Assembly (NCBI RefSeq): GCF_007559435.1
Contig: NZ_VMBP01000001.1
Coordinates: forward strand, 1,055,406-1,119,405
DNA from: Ancylobacter moscoviensis
GTDB lineage: Bacteria; Pseudomonadota; Alphaproteobacteria; Rhizobiales; Xanthobacteraceae
Direction of reading: 5' to 3'
Length of the DNA: 64,000 bases
Shown here: piece after piece, positions 51,295-60,655 of the stretch
Layout: every line of letters begins with the position of its first letter
Position numbering within the stretch: position 1 is the stretch's first letter
Position numbers and translations under genes: made by a program
Notes under the pieces: generated by a model
Databases searched by the model: none
Seen by the model: the letters and a program-made list of their open reading frames with translations, nothing else
What the model was told of the DNA's origin: nothing

Positions 51295-52412
51295 CGCAGC
51301 CCTTCCCCGCGCGCCACCTTCCGCGCCAGCGCGACGACGAGGGCCCGCGCGGCATGGAGTTCGTCCCGCGTCAGAAACTCCTCCGGCTTGTGCGCGCGGG
51401 AGATGTCGCCCGGTCCGCAGATGATCGCCGGGACGCCGGCCTGCTGGAACAGCCCGGCCTCGGTGCCGTAGCTCACCGCGCCCAGCGGCGTCTTGCCGGT
51501 CAGCCCGGTCATCAGGTGGGCAAGGGCATGGTCGGCGGGCAGCGACAGCGCGGGATAAGCCGACAGCACCTCGATTTCGGCGCCCTCTCCGGCGGCCGCG
51601 CGGACCGGCTGGAGCAGCGCCACCGGATCGACGCCGGCGATGGCGCGGGCCTCGATCTCGATCTCCGCGCGGTCGGGAATGATGTTGATGGCCTGTCCGC
51701 CCCGCACGACGCCCGCCTGCACCGTCGAATAAGGCGGGGCGAAACGCGGATCGCAGGCACCCTCGCGCAGCGCGGCTTCCGTGCGGACCACCGCCTCCAG
51801 CACCGGCAGCAGCTTGTGGACCGCGTTGCTTCCGAGGTCCGGGCGCGAGCTGTGGCCCGACCGGCCCCGGGTCACGACCCGGATGGCGGCCTTGCCCTTG
51901 TGGCACAGGACGGGCGTGAGATTGCTCGGCTCGCCCACGACGCATCCGAGCGGGGGCGCGCACAGATCCGGCAGGCGCGCCAGCAGATGCGGCACGCCCC
52001 GGCACCCGGCTTCCTCGTCATAGGACAAGGCCAGATGGATCGGCGCTGGCAGGTCCATCGCCACCAGATCGGGAACGGCCGAGAGCACGGCGGCGACGAA
52101 GCCCTTCATGTCGCAGGTGCCGCGCCCGATCAGGCGCCCTTCCCGGTCGCGCATCGCGAACGGATCGTCGAGCCATTGCGGCTCCTCGGCGGGGACGACA
52201 TCGAGGTGCCCCGAGAGGATGAGCCCCGGCACGCCGGCCGGGCCGATCGTGGCGAAGAGGTTGCTGCGGTCGCCTTCCGGGCCGGGCAGCACCCGCGCCT
52301 CCACGCCATGGCCGGCCAGATAGTCCCGGACGAAGCCGATGATGGCGCCGTTGGGCCGTCCGGCCACGGAGGGGAACGACACGAGGCGGGCAAGCATCGG
52401 CTCGGGCAACAT
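51291..52412 (-). CDS. ArgE-type M20 deacylase/acetylornithine deacetylase
   Basis: 373 residues, complete. Metal ligands: the His/Asp of LSGHLDVVP near residue 67, GRGTCDMKG, the catalytic Glu pair in LSYDEEAG near residue 130, Glu in CVVGEPSN, and His in ICGPGDISRAHKPEEF near residue 345. The family hydrolyses N-acyl amino acids. Placed in the catabolic island, it more likely removes an acyl group from an omega-amino acid or related intermediate than serves arginine synthesis. Confidence 0.85.
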   Translation of the reverse strand: MLPEPMLARLVSFPSVAGRPNGAIIGFVRDYLAGHGVEARVLPGPEGDRSNLFATIGPAGVPGLILSGHLDVVPAEEPQWLDDPFAMRDREGRLIGRGTCDMKGFVAAVLSAVPDLVAMDLPAPIHLALSYDEEAGCRGVPHLLARLPDLCAPPLGCVVGEPSNLTPVLCHKGKAAIRVVTRGRSGHSSRPDLGSNAVHKLLPVLEAVVRTEAALREGACDPRFAPPYSTVQAGVVRGGQAINIIPDRAEIEIEARAIAGVDPVALLQPVRAAAGEGAEIEVLSAYPALSLPADHALAHLMTGLTGKTPLGAVSYGTEAGLFQQAGVPAIICGPGDISRAHKPEEFLTRDELHAARALVVALARKVARGEGLR

Positions 52413-52507
52413 GGGACGTCTTTCACAAGCCGGCGGTGCCGGCGCGCCGGCTCGTCCGGCGGCCCGGCGCAGGCGCGGCGGGATCGGGATGGATGCCGAA
52501 GGCCGCC

Positions 52508-53296
52508 TCAGGCCTGCGGGACATGCGAGCGCAGCACCCGCGCCAGGAAATCGCGGGTGCGTTCCAGGCGGGGCCGTACGAGCACATCGTCGGCCGAACC
52601 ATATTCCACGATCCGGCCCTGATCCATGAAGGCCACCTTGTCCGCGACCTCCCGCGCGAACCCCATCTCGTGGGTCACCACGATCATGGTCTGCCCCTCG
52701 CGGGCAAGGTCGCGCATCACTTCCAGCACCTCGCTGACCAGCTCGGGGTCGAGCGCGGAGGTCGGTTCGTCGAACAGCAGGAGCTTCGGGCGCACCGCGA
52801 GAGCCCGCGCGATGGCGACGCGCTGCTTCTGGCCGCCCGAGAGCTCGCCGGGATAGGCCCGCGCCTTGCCGGCGAGGCCCACGCGGTCGAGCAGCGCGTG
52901 GGCATGGGCCTCGGCGCTCGCCCGGCTCTCCTTCTTCACATGGATCGGCGCTTCGGTGATGTTCTCCAGCACCGTCATGTGCGGGAACAGGTTGAAGTGC
53001 TGGAACACCATGGCGGTGTCCTCGCGCGAGCGGGCCGCCTCGCGGCCGGTCAGCTCGTGCAGCTGGCCGTTCCTGCGCGCGTAGCCGACCAGATGCCCGT
53101 TGACCTCGATCGTGCCGGTATTGATCTTCTCGAGGTGGTTGATGCAGCGGATGAGCGTGCTCTTGCCGGCGCCCGAGGGGCCGATCAGGCAGCACACCTC
53201 GCCGGTCGCCACGCTGAGATCGATGTCGCTCAGCACTTCGACCTCGCCAAAGCGCTTGCACACGCTCTGGATCTGCACCATCGGCGTCGCGGTCAT
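52508..53296 (-). CDS. Polar amino-acid ABC transporter, ATP-binding protein
   Basis: 262 residues. Walker [17 protein letters not shown]-loop [10 protein letters not shown], signature [15 protein letters not shown], Walker [15 protein letters not shown] and H-loop VVTHEMGFA are all intact. It matches the GlnQ/HisP subfamily that powers polar amino-acid import. The ATG overlaps the permease stop by 4 bp. It is last of the transporter group, 96 bp before the ArgE-like gene. Confidence 0.95.
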   Translation of the reverse strand: MTATPMVQIQSVCKRFGEVEVLSDIDLSVATGEVCCLIGPSGAGKSTLIRCINHLEKINTGTIEVNGHLVGYARRNGQLHELTGREAARSREDTAMVFQHFNLFPHMTVLENITEAPIHVKKESRASAEAHAHALLDRVGLAGKARAYPGELSGGQKQRVAIARALAVRPKLLLFDEPTSALDPELVSEVLEVMRDLAREGQTMIVVTHEMGFAREVADKVAFMDQGRIVEYGSADDVLVRPRLERTRDFLARVLRSHVPQA

Positions 53297-54243
53297 TTGC
53301 CTGCTCCCCTGCGAAACAGGGCGGAAGAGAGCGGCGCCATGAGCAGGCTCATCCCGTCCTGCGCGCGCCGCGAATGGCCCCGCCCGTAGCGGCGCTCCAG
53401 ATATTGCTGCACGAGGGAGAGAAGCGTCGCCGCCACGAGGTACCAGATCGTCGCCACGATGAGCAGCGGAATGGTCTGGAACGTGCGCCCGTAGATGCCC
53501 TGCACCGAGTAGAGCAGATCCGAAAAGGCGAGGATGCTGACCAGCGACGTCGCCTTCAGCATGCCGATCACCTCGTTGCCGGTGGGCGGCACGATGACCC
53601 GCAGCGCCTGCGGCAGGATGATCCGCCTGAGCGTGTGGGCCGGCGACATGCCCAGCGACTGCGCCGCCTCGCGCTGGCCGGCGTCGACCGAGAGCAGGCC
53701 GGAGCGCACGATCTCCGCCATGTAGGCGCCTTCGTTGAGCCCGAGCCCGAGAAGGGCCGCGACGAGGGGAGTGATCACCTCGTTGGTCGACAGCGACACC
53801 AGCGGCGGCAGGAAGGGGAGGCCGATGTCGATGGTCGGATAGAGCGCGGCGAGGTTGTACCAGAAGATGAGCTGGACCATCAGCGGCGCGCCGCGGAACA
53901 GCCAGATATAGCCGGCGGCCACCACCGAGAGGATCGGGTTGCTCGACTGGCGCATGAGCGCGGCGACGATGCCCAGCACGATGCCGATGAACATCGAGGC
54001 CGCGGTCAGCGCGAGCGTCCAGCCGAGCCCGGCGAGGACGGTCCGGTAGGTGAGGTACTGCCAGACGACGTCCCACTGGTAGCCGGGGTTGGTGGCGACC
54101 GAATAGGCGAAGCTGGCGAACAGGACGAAGATGATCGTTGCCGCGATCCACCGGCCGGGGTAGCGGGCCGGAACGATGACCTCCGTCTTCCGGTCCTTCT
54201 CCTGCTCCTCGCGTGCCCTCGTCCCGTCCATCACATCCGTCAC
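53293..54243 (-). CDS. Polar amino-acid ABC transporter, permease
   Basis: 316 residues with five or more membrane helices ([40 protein letters not shown], and others) and the EAA loop [20 protein letters not shown]. The N-terminus is a longer charged cytoplasmic tail than usual ([16 protein letters not shown]). It resembles the HisMQ/GlnP group, and a single permease gene implies a homodimer. GTG 54243 is used; ATG 54231 is an alternative. It ends inside the ATPase start. Confidence 0.92.
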   Translation of the reverse strand: MTDVMDGTRAREEQEKDRKTEVIVPARYPGRWIAATIIFVLFASFAYSVATNPGYQWDVVWQYLTYRTVLAGLGWTLALTAASMFIGIVLGIVAALMRQSSNPILSVVAAGYIWLFRGAPLMVQLIFWYNLAALYPTIDIGLPFLPPLVSLSTNEVITPLVAALLGLGLNEGAYMAEIVRSGLLSVDAGQREAAQSLGMSPAHTLRRIILPQALRVIVPPTGNEVIGMLKATSLVSILAFSDLLYSVQGIYGRTFQTIPLLIVATIWYLVAATLLSLVQQYLERRYGRGHSRRAQDGMSLLMAPLSSALFRRGAGK

Positions 54244-54244
54244 C

Positions 54245-55558
54245 TCACTGCGCCTCCAGCGCTTCGTCGACCGCGGCGTTCCAGATGTCCAGGGCTTCCT
54301 GCACCTCGTCGGCGGAGATCACCAGCGGCGGGATCATGCGCACGATGTGGCCGTAGGGACCGCAGACGAGAATGATCATGTTCCGATCGAGGGCGGCCTT
54401 CAGCACCGCCTTGGCGAGGTGCGGGGCCGGGGCGCCGTCCGGCGTGACGAATTCGCTGGCCTGCATGAGGCCGAGACCGCGCACGTCGCCGATCGCCTTG
54501 TGCCGCGCCGCGGTGGCTTCGAGCCCGGCCCGGAGCTGCGCGCCGCGCTGGGCGGCGTTCTCGATCAGCCCCTCTTCCGCGATCACGTCCAGCGTCGCCA
54601 GGGCCGCCGCGCAGGCGACGACGTTGCCGCTGAAGGTGCCTCCCTGCGAGCCGGGCAGGGCGGCCGCCATGATCTCCTCCCGCGCGGCGATGCCCGACAG
54701 GGGGAAGCCGCTGGCAATCCCCTTGGCGAAGACCACGATGTCCGGCTGCATGTCGAAATGCTCGCCCGCCCAGAAGCGGCCGGTGCGCCCCACGCCGGCC
54801 TGCACCTCGTCGGCGATCAGCACGATGCCGTGCTTGTCGGCGCGCTCGCGCAGCGCCGCGAAGAAGGCCCGTGAGCCCGGCTGGTAGCCCGCCTCGCCCT
54901 GCACCGGCTCGACGATGATGGCGGCGGTGTCGGCGGGCGCGGTCAGGGTCGCGAAGATGTGGTCGAGCTCGCGGATGCAGAAGCGCTCGGCGGTCTCCTG
55001 GTCCCAGCCGTAGCGGAAGGGCGTGGGGAAGGGCGCGACCACGACGCCGGGCGGCAGCGCGCCGGACTGCGCGGAGCGAAACCGCGCGCCGGAGGTCGTC
55101 AGCGCGGCGGAGCCGAAGGTGCGGCCGTGGAAGGAGCCCTGGAACACGATGATGTTCTGCCGGCGGGTGTAGTTGCGGGCGAGCCGGACGGCGGATTCCA
55201 CCGCCTCGGCGCCGGAATTGGCGAAGAAGAAGGCGTTCAGCCCGTCGGGCATCAGCCCGCCCAGCCGGTCGATCAGATCGAGCATGGGCTGGTGCATCAC
55301 GACGCCGTACTGGCCGTGGATGAGCCGCCCGACCTGCCGCTGCGCCGCTTCGACCACGCGCGGATGGCAATGTCCCGTGGAGGTGACGCCGATACCGGAG
55401 GTGAAGTCGAGATAGGCATTGCCGTCCTTGTCGAACAGCCGGCAGCCGAGGGCCCGGTCGACGACGAGGGGCGTTGCCTGCATCAGGGCCGGCGAGAGGT
55501 GCGGGCGATAGGCGTTCGCCGGGGCCTGGAGGTTCGGGGACTGCGCCATAAGGGACAT
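54245..55558 (-). CDS. gabT: Class III omega-aminotransferase (4-aminobutyrate-type)
   Basis: 437 residues. FFFANSGAEAVESAVRLAR near residue 110 binds PLP, LIADEVQAGVGRTGRFW near residue 245 supplies the conserved Asp, and IVVFAKGIASGFPLSG near residue 275 has the Schiff-base Lys. It matches GABA/5-aminovalerate aminotransferases rather than ArgD. It would turn an omega-amino acid into its semialdehyde for the two dehydrogenases. It sits between the binding protein and the permease of the transporter, which links uptake to breakdown. Confidence 0.88.
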   Translation of the reverse strand: MSLMAQSPNLQAPANAYRPHLSPALMQATPLVVDRALGCRLFDKDGNAYLDFTSGIGVTSTGHCHPRVVEAAQRQVGRLIHGQYGVVMHQPMLDLIDRLGGLMPDGLNAFFFANSGAEAVESAVRLARNYTRRQNIIVFQGSFHGRTFGSAALTTSGARFRSAQSGALPPGVVVAPFPTPFRYGWDQETAERFCIRELDHIFATLTAPADTAAIIVEPVQGEAGYQPGSRAFFAALRERADKHGIVLIADEVQAGVGRTGRFWAGEHFDMQPDIVVFAKGIASGFPLSGIAAREEIMAAALPGSQGGTFSGNVVACAAALATLDVIAEEGLIENAAQRGAQLRAGLEATAARHKAIGDVRGLGLMQASEFVTPDGAPAPHLAKAVLKAALDRNMIILVCGPYGHIVRMIPPLVISADEVQEALDIWNAAVDEALEAQ

Positions 55559-55652
55559 GTGATCTGCCTTCGCAACGTAGAGTGCCGGCCGCGCGTGCCC
55601 CCGTTTCCGGTCAGTTCCGGGGGGCCGATAACGTGCCTGGTGGATTCGACCG

Positions 55653-55684
55653 CCAGCCCGAAGGCCTTTTCGCCTCCGGGCTGG
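55653..55684. other. Stable hairpin between binding-protein and aminotransferase genes
   Basis: CCAGCCCG/CGGGCTGG plus an inner AGGC/GCCT pair closes a 6-nt loop with one mismatch. No U-run follows. Such hairpins after the binding-protein gene of an ABC operon protect its mRNA and let it be made in excess over downstream genes. Confidence 0.6.
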
Positions 55685-55715
55685 AGCGGATGTTCGCTCG
55701 ATGAGATGGCCGAAC

Positions 55716-56603
55716 TCAGCCCTCGGAGCCCTGGTTCTTCATCGGCTCGCTGATGGCGCCGGATTCCAGGCCCCACTTCTTGAGGATCTGGCTGTAGGCG
55801 CCCGACTTCATCACCACGCCCATGGCGTCGAAGAGCGGCTGGTAGAGCGGCGAGTCCTTGGGGACGGCGATCCCGTAATAGGGGCGATCATTGTAGACGG
55901 TCAGGCCGACATTCTTGATCGCATCGCCGATCTGGTTGGCCGAATAGCCATTGGTGGCGGAATCGCCGGAGACCGAGTCGATCCGGCCGGACGTCAGCGC
56001 GAGCACGGCGGCGTTCTGGGTCGGGAAGGCACTGACCTTCACCGCCGCCTTGCCGGCCTCGACGCACTTCTTGCTGGTGTCCTCGGCCTGCGTTTCCGAG
56101 GAGGTGCCCTTCAGCGCGCCGACGGCGGTGCCGCAGACGTCCTCGAAGGCGGCGGGCTCCTTCGCGCCAGCGCGCACGAGGAACGACGTGCCGCCGCGGA
56201 AGTAGTCGACGAAGTCCACGGTCTTCTGGCGGCTGATATAGTCGCCCATGGAGGACATGCCGACATCGAACCGGCCCGCCTGGAGGCCGGGCATGATGTT
56301 CGAGAATTCGGTCTGGTTGTTCTTGAGCGTCACGCCGAGAACCTTGCTCAGGGCGGCGGCGAGATCGATGTCCGCGCCGACGAGCTTGTTGTTCTCATCG
56401 AGAAATTCGAAAGGAGGGTAATCGGCCGCCGTCGCGGCATTGATGACACCGGCCTTGCGGATCTTTTCAGGCAGGGCCTTGTAGATTTCTTCGCTCTTCG
56501 TCAGAACAACCTCATCGGCCCTGACGCTAGAAAAAGTCCCGGCGCTCAGCAGCACCGCCAACGATAACCCAACGGTACAAAGCCGTCGCGCCGACAATTT
56601 CAT
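55716..56603 (-). CDS. Polar amino-acid ABC transporter, periplasmic binding protein
   Basis: 295 residues with a Sec signal peptide (MKLSARRLCTVGLSLAVLLSA). The mature part has the SBP family-3 landmarks: INAATAADYPPFEFLDENNKLVGADIDLA, then FDVGMSSMGDYISRQKTVDFVDYF, and a C-terminal IAVPKDSPLYQPL. A cysteine pair (VCGTAVGAL, KKCVEAG) may form a disulfide. It captures the substrate for the adjacent permease/ATPase. It is the first gene of the transporter-aminotransferase operon. Confidence 0.92.
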   Translation of the reverse strand: MKLSARRLCTVGLSLAVLLSAGTFSSVRADEVVLTKSEEIYKALPEKIRKAGVINAATAADYPPFEFLDENNKLVGADIDLAAALSKVLGVTLKNNQTEFSNIMPGLQAGRFDVGMSSMGDYISRQKTVDFVDYFRGGTSFLVRAGAKEPAAFEDVCGTAVGALKGTSSETQAEDTSKKCVEAGKAAVKVSAFPTQNAAVLALTSGRIDSVSGDSATNGYSANQIGDAIKNVGLTVYNDRPYYGIAVPKDSPLYQPLFDAMGVVMKSGAYSQILKKWGLESGAISEPMKNQGSEG

Positions 56604-56918
56604 TGGAATCCCTCTGGTTTATTTTGGATATCCTCCGGGAAACGCAAGCATCGCCATTCCCGATGGATAACTGCCGAAAAGGATTTCACGGCTCCCGCGA
56701 CCGGTCCAATAATGATTCGGGCGCAGCCCAGAGCGTGAGCTTATGGGCGATAAGCCATTTGGCCGGCCCTGTCGCGCCGGCGGCGGACATCGGCTCCCGC
56801 CCGGCGGGCCGTGCCGGGTCGGGCAGATCGGCACCGGCCCGGCGCGCGCTCCAGGCGGCAAGGAGCGCGCGAGAGGGGCGCCGAACCGCAGGTTTCGTGG
56901 CGGCTGGATGTCGCTTCG
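56604..56918. other. Gap between glnD and the transporter operon
   Basis: 315 bp with no gene. GCTTAT-N5-ATAAGC at 56739-56755 is a perfect dyad ~140 bp upstream of the binding-protein ATG. Its arms are the reverse order of the LysR-type boxes, so a link to that regulator is doubtful. The promoter of the transporter operon must lie here. Confidence 0.4.
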
Positions 56919-59735
56919 CTACGCCGCGTTGGCCTCGTCGTCGGCGTCGAGCACCTGCAGAAGGGCGCGGCGGATGGCGGAGTGGCGGGCGGCGCCCATG
57001 ATCTTCGCGCCCATCAGGTCGGTGACGTAGAACACGTCGACCGCCCGCTCGCCGAAGGTGGCGATATGGGCGGAGGCGATGTTGAGGTTGAGGCGCGAGA
57101 GCGTCTGCGTCAGCCCGTAGAGCAGGCCCGGCCGGTCGAGGCCGGAGACCTCCACCACCGTGTGCCGGTTGGACCACGAGTTGTTGAGCGTCACCTCCGG
57201 CTCCACCGTGAAGGCGCGCGGGCGCTTGGGAATGCGCTTGGCGACGATCTCCGGCAGCCGGATCTCGCCCACCAGCGACTTCTGGATCGCGGCGGCGATG
57301 CGGTCGGCGCGGCGCATCTCGTCCTCGTCCTGCTCGAAGGCGCGGGTCAGCGAGATGGTGTCGAGCGCGCGTCCGTCCGTGGTGGTGCTGATCTGCGCGT
57401 CGACGATGTGGGCGCCCGCGCTGGCGCAGGCACCGGCGATGACGGCGAGCAGCTTGGGGTGGTCGGGGGCGAACACCGTCAGCTCGGTGACGCCGCGCCG
57501 GGCGTCGGTGTGCGCGCTGGTGGCGAGCGCCTTTCCGTCCGCCTCCGCCGCCAGGATGAAGCGGGCATGGGCGAGCTGGTGCGCGCGGTCGGTCTGCAGC
57601 CAGTAGGTCGGGTAGTGGCGGGCGACATAGGTGTCGAGCGCCTCGCTGTCCCATTCCGGCAGGGCGGCGCGGAACTCGGCCTGCGCGCGGGCGACGCGCT
57701 GGTTGCGGTTGCTCTCCGAGAAGCCGCCGGTGATCACCGGCTCGGTCTCGTGGTAGAGCGTGCGCAGCAGCTGGGACTTCCAGTTGTTCCACACCCCCGG
57801 GCCCACCGCGCGGATATCCGCCGTGGTGAGGATGAGCAGCAGCTTCATCCGCTCCAGGTTCTGCACCACCGCGGCGAAGTTCTCGATCGTCTTGCGGTCG
57901 GAGAGGTCGCGCGACTGGGCGATGGTCGACATGGTGAGGTGCTGTTCGATCAGCCAGGCCACCGTGTCGGTATCGACCGCGCTGAGGCCGAAGCGCGGGC
58001 ACAGCTTGCGGGCGACGCGGGCGCCGGCGATCGAATGATCCTCCGGCCGGCCCTTGGCGATGTCGTGTAGGAACACTGCCACATAGAGCAGCGTGCGGTT
58101 CTTGATCTGCGGCATCAGCTCGTTGGCGAGGCCGTATTCCGGCCGGTCGCCGCGCTCGATCCGCGACAGCACGCCGATGGCGCGGATCAGGTGCTCGTCC
58201 ACCGTGTACGAATGGTACATGTTGAACTGCATCATCGCGACGATGCGGCCGAATTCGGGGATGAAGCGGCCGAGCACGCCGGTCTCGTTCATCCGCCGCA
58301 GCACGATCTCCGGGCTTTCCTTCGAGCACAGGATCTCGAGGAACAGCCGGTTCGCCTCCGGGTTCTCGCGCACGTTCTGGTCGATCAGCTTGAGCGAGCG
58401 TGTGGCGAGGCGCATCGCGTCCGGGTGGAAGGCGAGGCCGTGCTTGCCGGCGAGGTGGAAGACGCGGATCAGGTTCACCGGGTCGCGGCCGAAGGCGCTG
58501 GAATCGGCGACGTTGATGCGGTCGTTGTCGACGATGAAGTCGGCGCTCTCCTTCAGCGTGCGCCGGCCCGAGCGGCGCAGCCGGGCGATCATGCGGTCGA
58601 GCCGCGGCACCGGCTTATCGTGCCGCTCCTCCAGCGCCGCCGAGACGATGGCGGTGAGGTCGCCGACGTCCTTGGCCACGAGGAAATAGTGCTTCATGAA
58701 GCGCTCGACGTCCTTCAGGCCGGGATGGGCGACATAGCCCAGCCTCTCGGCCATCTCGCGCTGGAGGTCGAAGGAGAGCCGCTCCTCGGCCTTGCCGGTC
58801 AGGAAGTGCAGGTGGCAGCGCACCGACCAGAGGAAATCCTCGCAGCGGCGGAAGATCTTGGCTTCCTCGGGCGTGAACACGCCCTTGGCCACGAGGTCGC
58901 GCGTCTCGTGCACGCGGTAGACATATTTGGCGATCCAGAACAGCGTGTGCAGGTCGCGCAGGCCGCCCTTGCCGTCCTTCACGTTCGGCTCGACCACGTA
59001 GCGCGACTGGCCGGCGCGCTTGAGCCGTTCCTCGCGCTCGGCGAGCTTGGCGGCGACGAACTCCACCGCCGTGCCCTGCACCACGTCCTTGTCGAAGCGG
59101 CTGGCGAGCTCGTCGAACAGCGTCTTCTCGCCAAGCAACAGCCGCGCTTCCAGCAGCGCGGTGCGGATGGTCATGTCGGCGCGCGCCTGGCGGATGCACT
59201 CGTCGACCGAGCGCGTGGCGTGGCCGACCTTCAGCCCCATGTCCCAGAGCACGTAGAGGATGGCCTCGGCGACGCTCTCGCCCCAGGCGGTCTGCTTGTA
59301 GGGCAGCAGGAACAGGATGTCGGTGTCCGAGCCCGGCGCCATCAGCCCGCGCCCGTAGCCGCCGACCGCGACGATGGCCATGCGCTCGGCGGTGGAGGGG
59401 TTGTCGGAGGGGTAGAGATGGGTGATCACCAGCTCGTGGACCAGCGAGATGATCTCGTCCTGCAGGCGGGAGAGCCGCTCGGCGCAGCGCCGGCCGGAGC
59501 CTTCCTCCATCAGCCAGCGCTCGGCGGTCTTGTGCCCCTGCTGGTAGGCGAGCTTGAGCCGCCGGGCCATCTGCCCGCGCATCTCCACCTCGCGTCCAGA
59601 CTTGCCGTCGTCGAGCACCTGCCGGGCGAGGGCGCTGAGCTCCACCCGCATGGCGTCGATGTCGAAGAGTTCCTTGAAGGGATGGTCGGTGCGGCGGCGG
59701 GATTCGGTCATGTCACGGTCCGGCTGATCGGACAT
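56919..59735 (-). CDS. glnD: Bifunctional uridylyltransferase/uridylyl-removing enzyme (PII regulator)
   Basis: 938 residues, normal for GlnD. The nucleotidyltransferase motif GGYGRGLMAPGSDTDILF lies at residues 125-142, the HD domain (VFLHDIAKG, then EDHSIAGARVARKLC) near 555, and two ACT domains at the C-terminus (ELTVFAPDHPKLLAVIAGAC and VVEVSGLDRPGLLYGLTQ). It uridylylates PII when nitrogen is scarce and reverses this in glutamine excess. It stands alone between the general stress block and the catabolic island. Confidence 0.96.
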   Translation of the reverse strand: MSDQPDRDMTESRRRTDHPFKELFDIDAMRVELSALARQVLDDGKSGREVEMRGQMARRLKLAYQQGHKTAERWLMEEGSGRRCAERLSRLQDEIISLVHELVITHLYPSDNPSTAERMAIVAVGGYGRGLMAPGSDTDILFLLPYKQTAWGESVAEAILYVLWDMGLKVGHATRSVDECIRQARADMTIRTALLEARLLLGEKTLFDELASRFDKDVVQGTAVEFVAAKLAEREERLKRAGQSRYVVEPNVKDGKGGLRDLHTLFWIAKYVYRVHETRDLVAKGVFTPEEAKIFRRCEDFLWSVRCHLHFLTGKAEERLSFDLQREMAERLGYVAHPGLKDVERFMKHYFLVAKDVGDLTAIVSAALEERHDKPVPRLDRMIARLRRSGRRTLKESADFIVDNDRINVADSSAFGRDPVNLIRVFHLAGKHGLAFHPDAMRLATRSLKLIDQNVRENPEANRLFLEILCSKESPEIVLRRMNETGVLGRFIPEFGRIVAMMQFNMYHSYTVDEHLIRAIGVLSRIERGDRPEYGLANELMPQIKNRTLLYVAVFLHDIAKGRPEDHSIAGARVARKLCPRFGLSAVDTDTVAWLIEQHLTMSTIAQSRDLSDRKTIENFAAVVQNLERMKLLLILTTADIRAVGPGVWNNWKSQLLRTLYHETEPVITGGFSESNRNQRVARAQAEFRAALPEWDSEALDTYVARHYPTYWLQTDRAHQLAHARFILAAEADGKALATSAHTDARRGVTELTVFAPDHPKLLAVIAGACASAGAHIVDAQISTTTDGRALDTISLTRAFEQDEDEMRRADRIAAAIQKSLVGEIRLPEIVAKRIPKRPRAFTVEPEVTLNNSWSNRHTVVEVSGLDRPGLLYGLTQTLSRLNLNIASAHIATFGERAVDVFYVTDLMGAKIMGAARHSAIRRALLQVLDADDEANAA

Positions 59736-59832
59736 CCGCTTTAGCCGATCCGGCAGGCGCCGTCATCGTGCGCCGTCATCGTGCGCCGCCGCGCGAAGGA
59801 CGCCGGATCGCGAAAGCGGGCTCTGAAACGCC

Positions 59833-59857
59833 GCATGCCCGGCGCGGGGCCGGGCAT
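59833..59857 (-). terminator. Hairpin after the PRC-barrel gene
   Basis: CATGCCCGGC/GCCGGGCATG, a perfect 10-bp stem with a 5-nt loop, lies 42 bp after the stop of the gene at 59899-60504. No strong U-run follows on the - strand. It is probably a transcript end or stability element before glnD. Confidence 0.5.
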
Positions 59858-59898
59858 GTTCCGTTTCCGCGAAGCCCGCGAAAGGCTTCCGCCGCGCC

Positions 59899-60504
59899 TC
59901 AGTTCGTGCGGGCGCCGGCGTCGGAGGTCTCCTGGCGCACCTGTTCAAGCGTCTTGAACTCCGGCGCGGTGTTGAGCTCCTCCTTGGTGAGGGCCACCAC
60001 GATCTTCTGGCCGCTGTCGGTGGTGGTCGGGGCCAGCGAGTCGAAGGACACCGCCACCGGCTTGGCGCCGATGCCGAGGAACCCGCCGACGTCGATCACC
60101 GCCGCAATGATGCGGCCGTCGCGCTCCACCACCACGTCGCGGATCGAGCCGAGCTTCTCGTCGGTCGAGGTCACGACGTCGGCGCCGATCAGGTCGGAGC
60201 CGAGCTGCTGCCCGGATTCCTGCGTGGCGACGAATTTGGGCGTCGCCGGCACCACGGTCGGGCTGGCCTGGGTGGTGTCGCCGGGCATCGCGTCCGGTGC
60301 GGCGCTCGGGGTGTCGGTGGACGGGCTGTTGGGCATTTCAGCCGGCGGCGCCTGCGGCGTGCCAGCATCCGGCATGACCGGGCTGGCGGCCGGCGGGGTG
60401 GTGGTTTCCGGCGACGGGCTCTGGGCCTGCGCCATCGAGGTGAAGGTCGCGGGGGCGATCATCAGGGCCGCCGCGGCGGTCAGGGTCGCAAACGTTCTGG
60501 TCAT
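59899..60504 (-). CDS. Exported PRC-barrel domain protein
   Basis: 201 residues: a signal peptide (MTRTFATLTAAAALMIAPATF), a Pro/Thr/Ser-rich linker (~30-95), and a PRC-barrel (GSDLIGADVVTSTDEKLGSI, then VVVERDGRIIAAVIDVGGFLGIG). The family includes stress-related envelope proteins in Rhizobiales and photosynthetic reaction-centre H-type folds. It has an exact EcfG-type promoter 73 bp before the ATG, so it is expected in the general stress regulon. Confidence 0.82.
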   Translation of the reverse strand: MTRTFATLTAAAALMIAPATFTSMAQAQSPSPETTTPPAASPVMPDAGTPQAPPAEMPNSPSTDTPSAAPDAMPGDTTQASPTVVPATPKFVATQESGQQLGSDLIGADVVTSTDEKLGSIRDVVVERDGRIIAAVIDVGGFLGIGAKPVAVSFDSLAPTTTDSGQKIVVALTKEELNTAPEFKTLEQVRQETSDAGARTN

Positions 60505-60576
60505 CGTCTTCTCCCTTTACGAATGTCACGGGTGTGATGTCGTGGTGAAGCGATCAGGCCGATCGTCTGCGTAGTA

Positions 60577-60601
60577 AACGTCAATATACCGATTTCGTTC
60601 C
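60577..60601 (-). promoter_or_regulatory. EcfG-type promoter for the PRC-barrel gene
   Basis: On the - strand GGAAC (60601-60597), 16 nt, then CGTT (60580-60577), the exact GGAAC-N16/17-CGTT pattern of alphaproteobacterial EcfG promoters. The -10 end lies 73 nt before the ATG at 60504. Confidence 0.85.
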
Positions 60602-60655
60602 GTCGCTTTCGACGTTCGGAGCGCTGGTTGTTCCCGCGGTGCGAGGCGACGGTAG

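Noticed and set aside
56739-56755. A third LysR box upstream of the transporter operon
   Set aside because: The arms are CTTAT-N5-ATAAG, the reverse order of the two boxes near lysR, and the T-N11-A pattern is absent.
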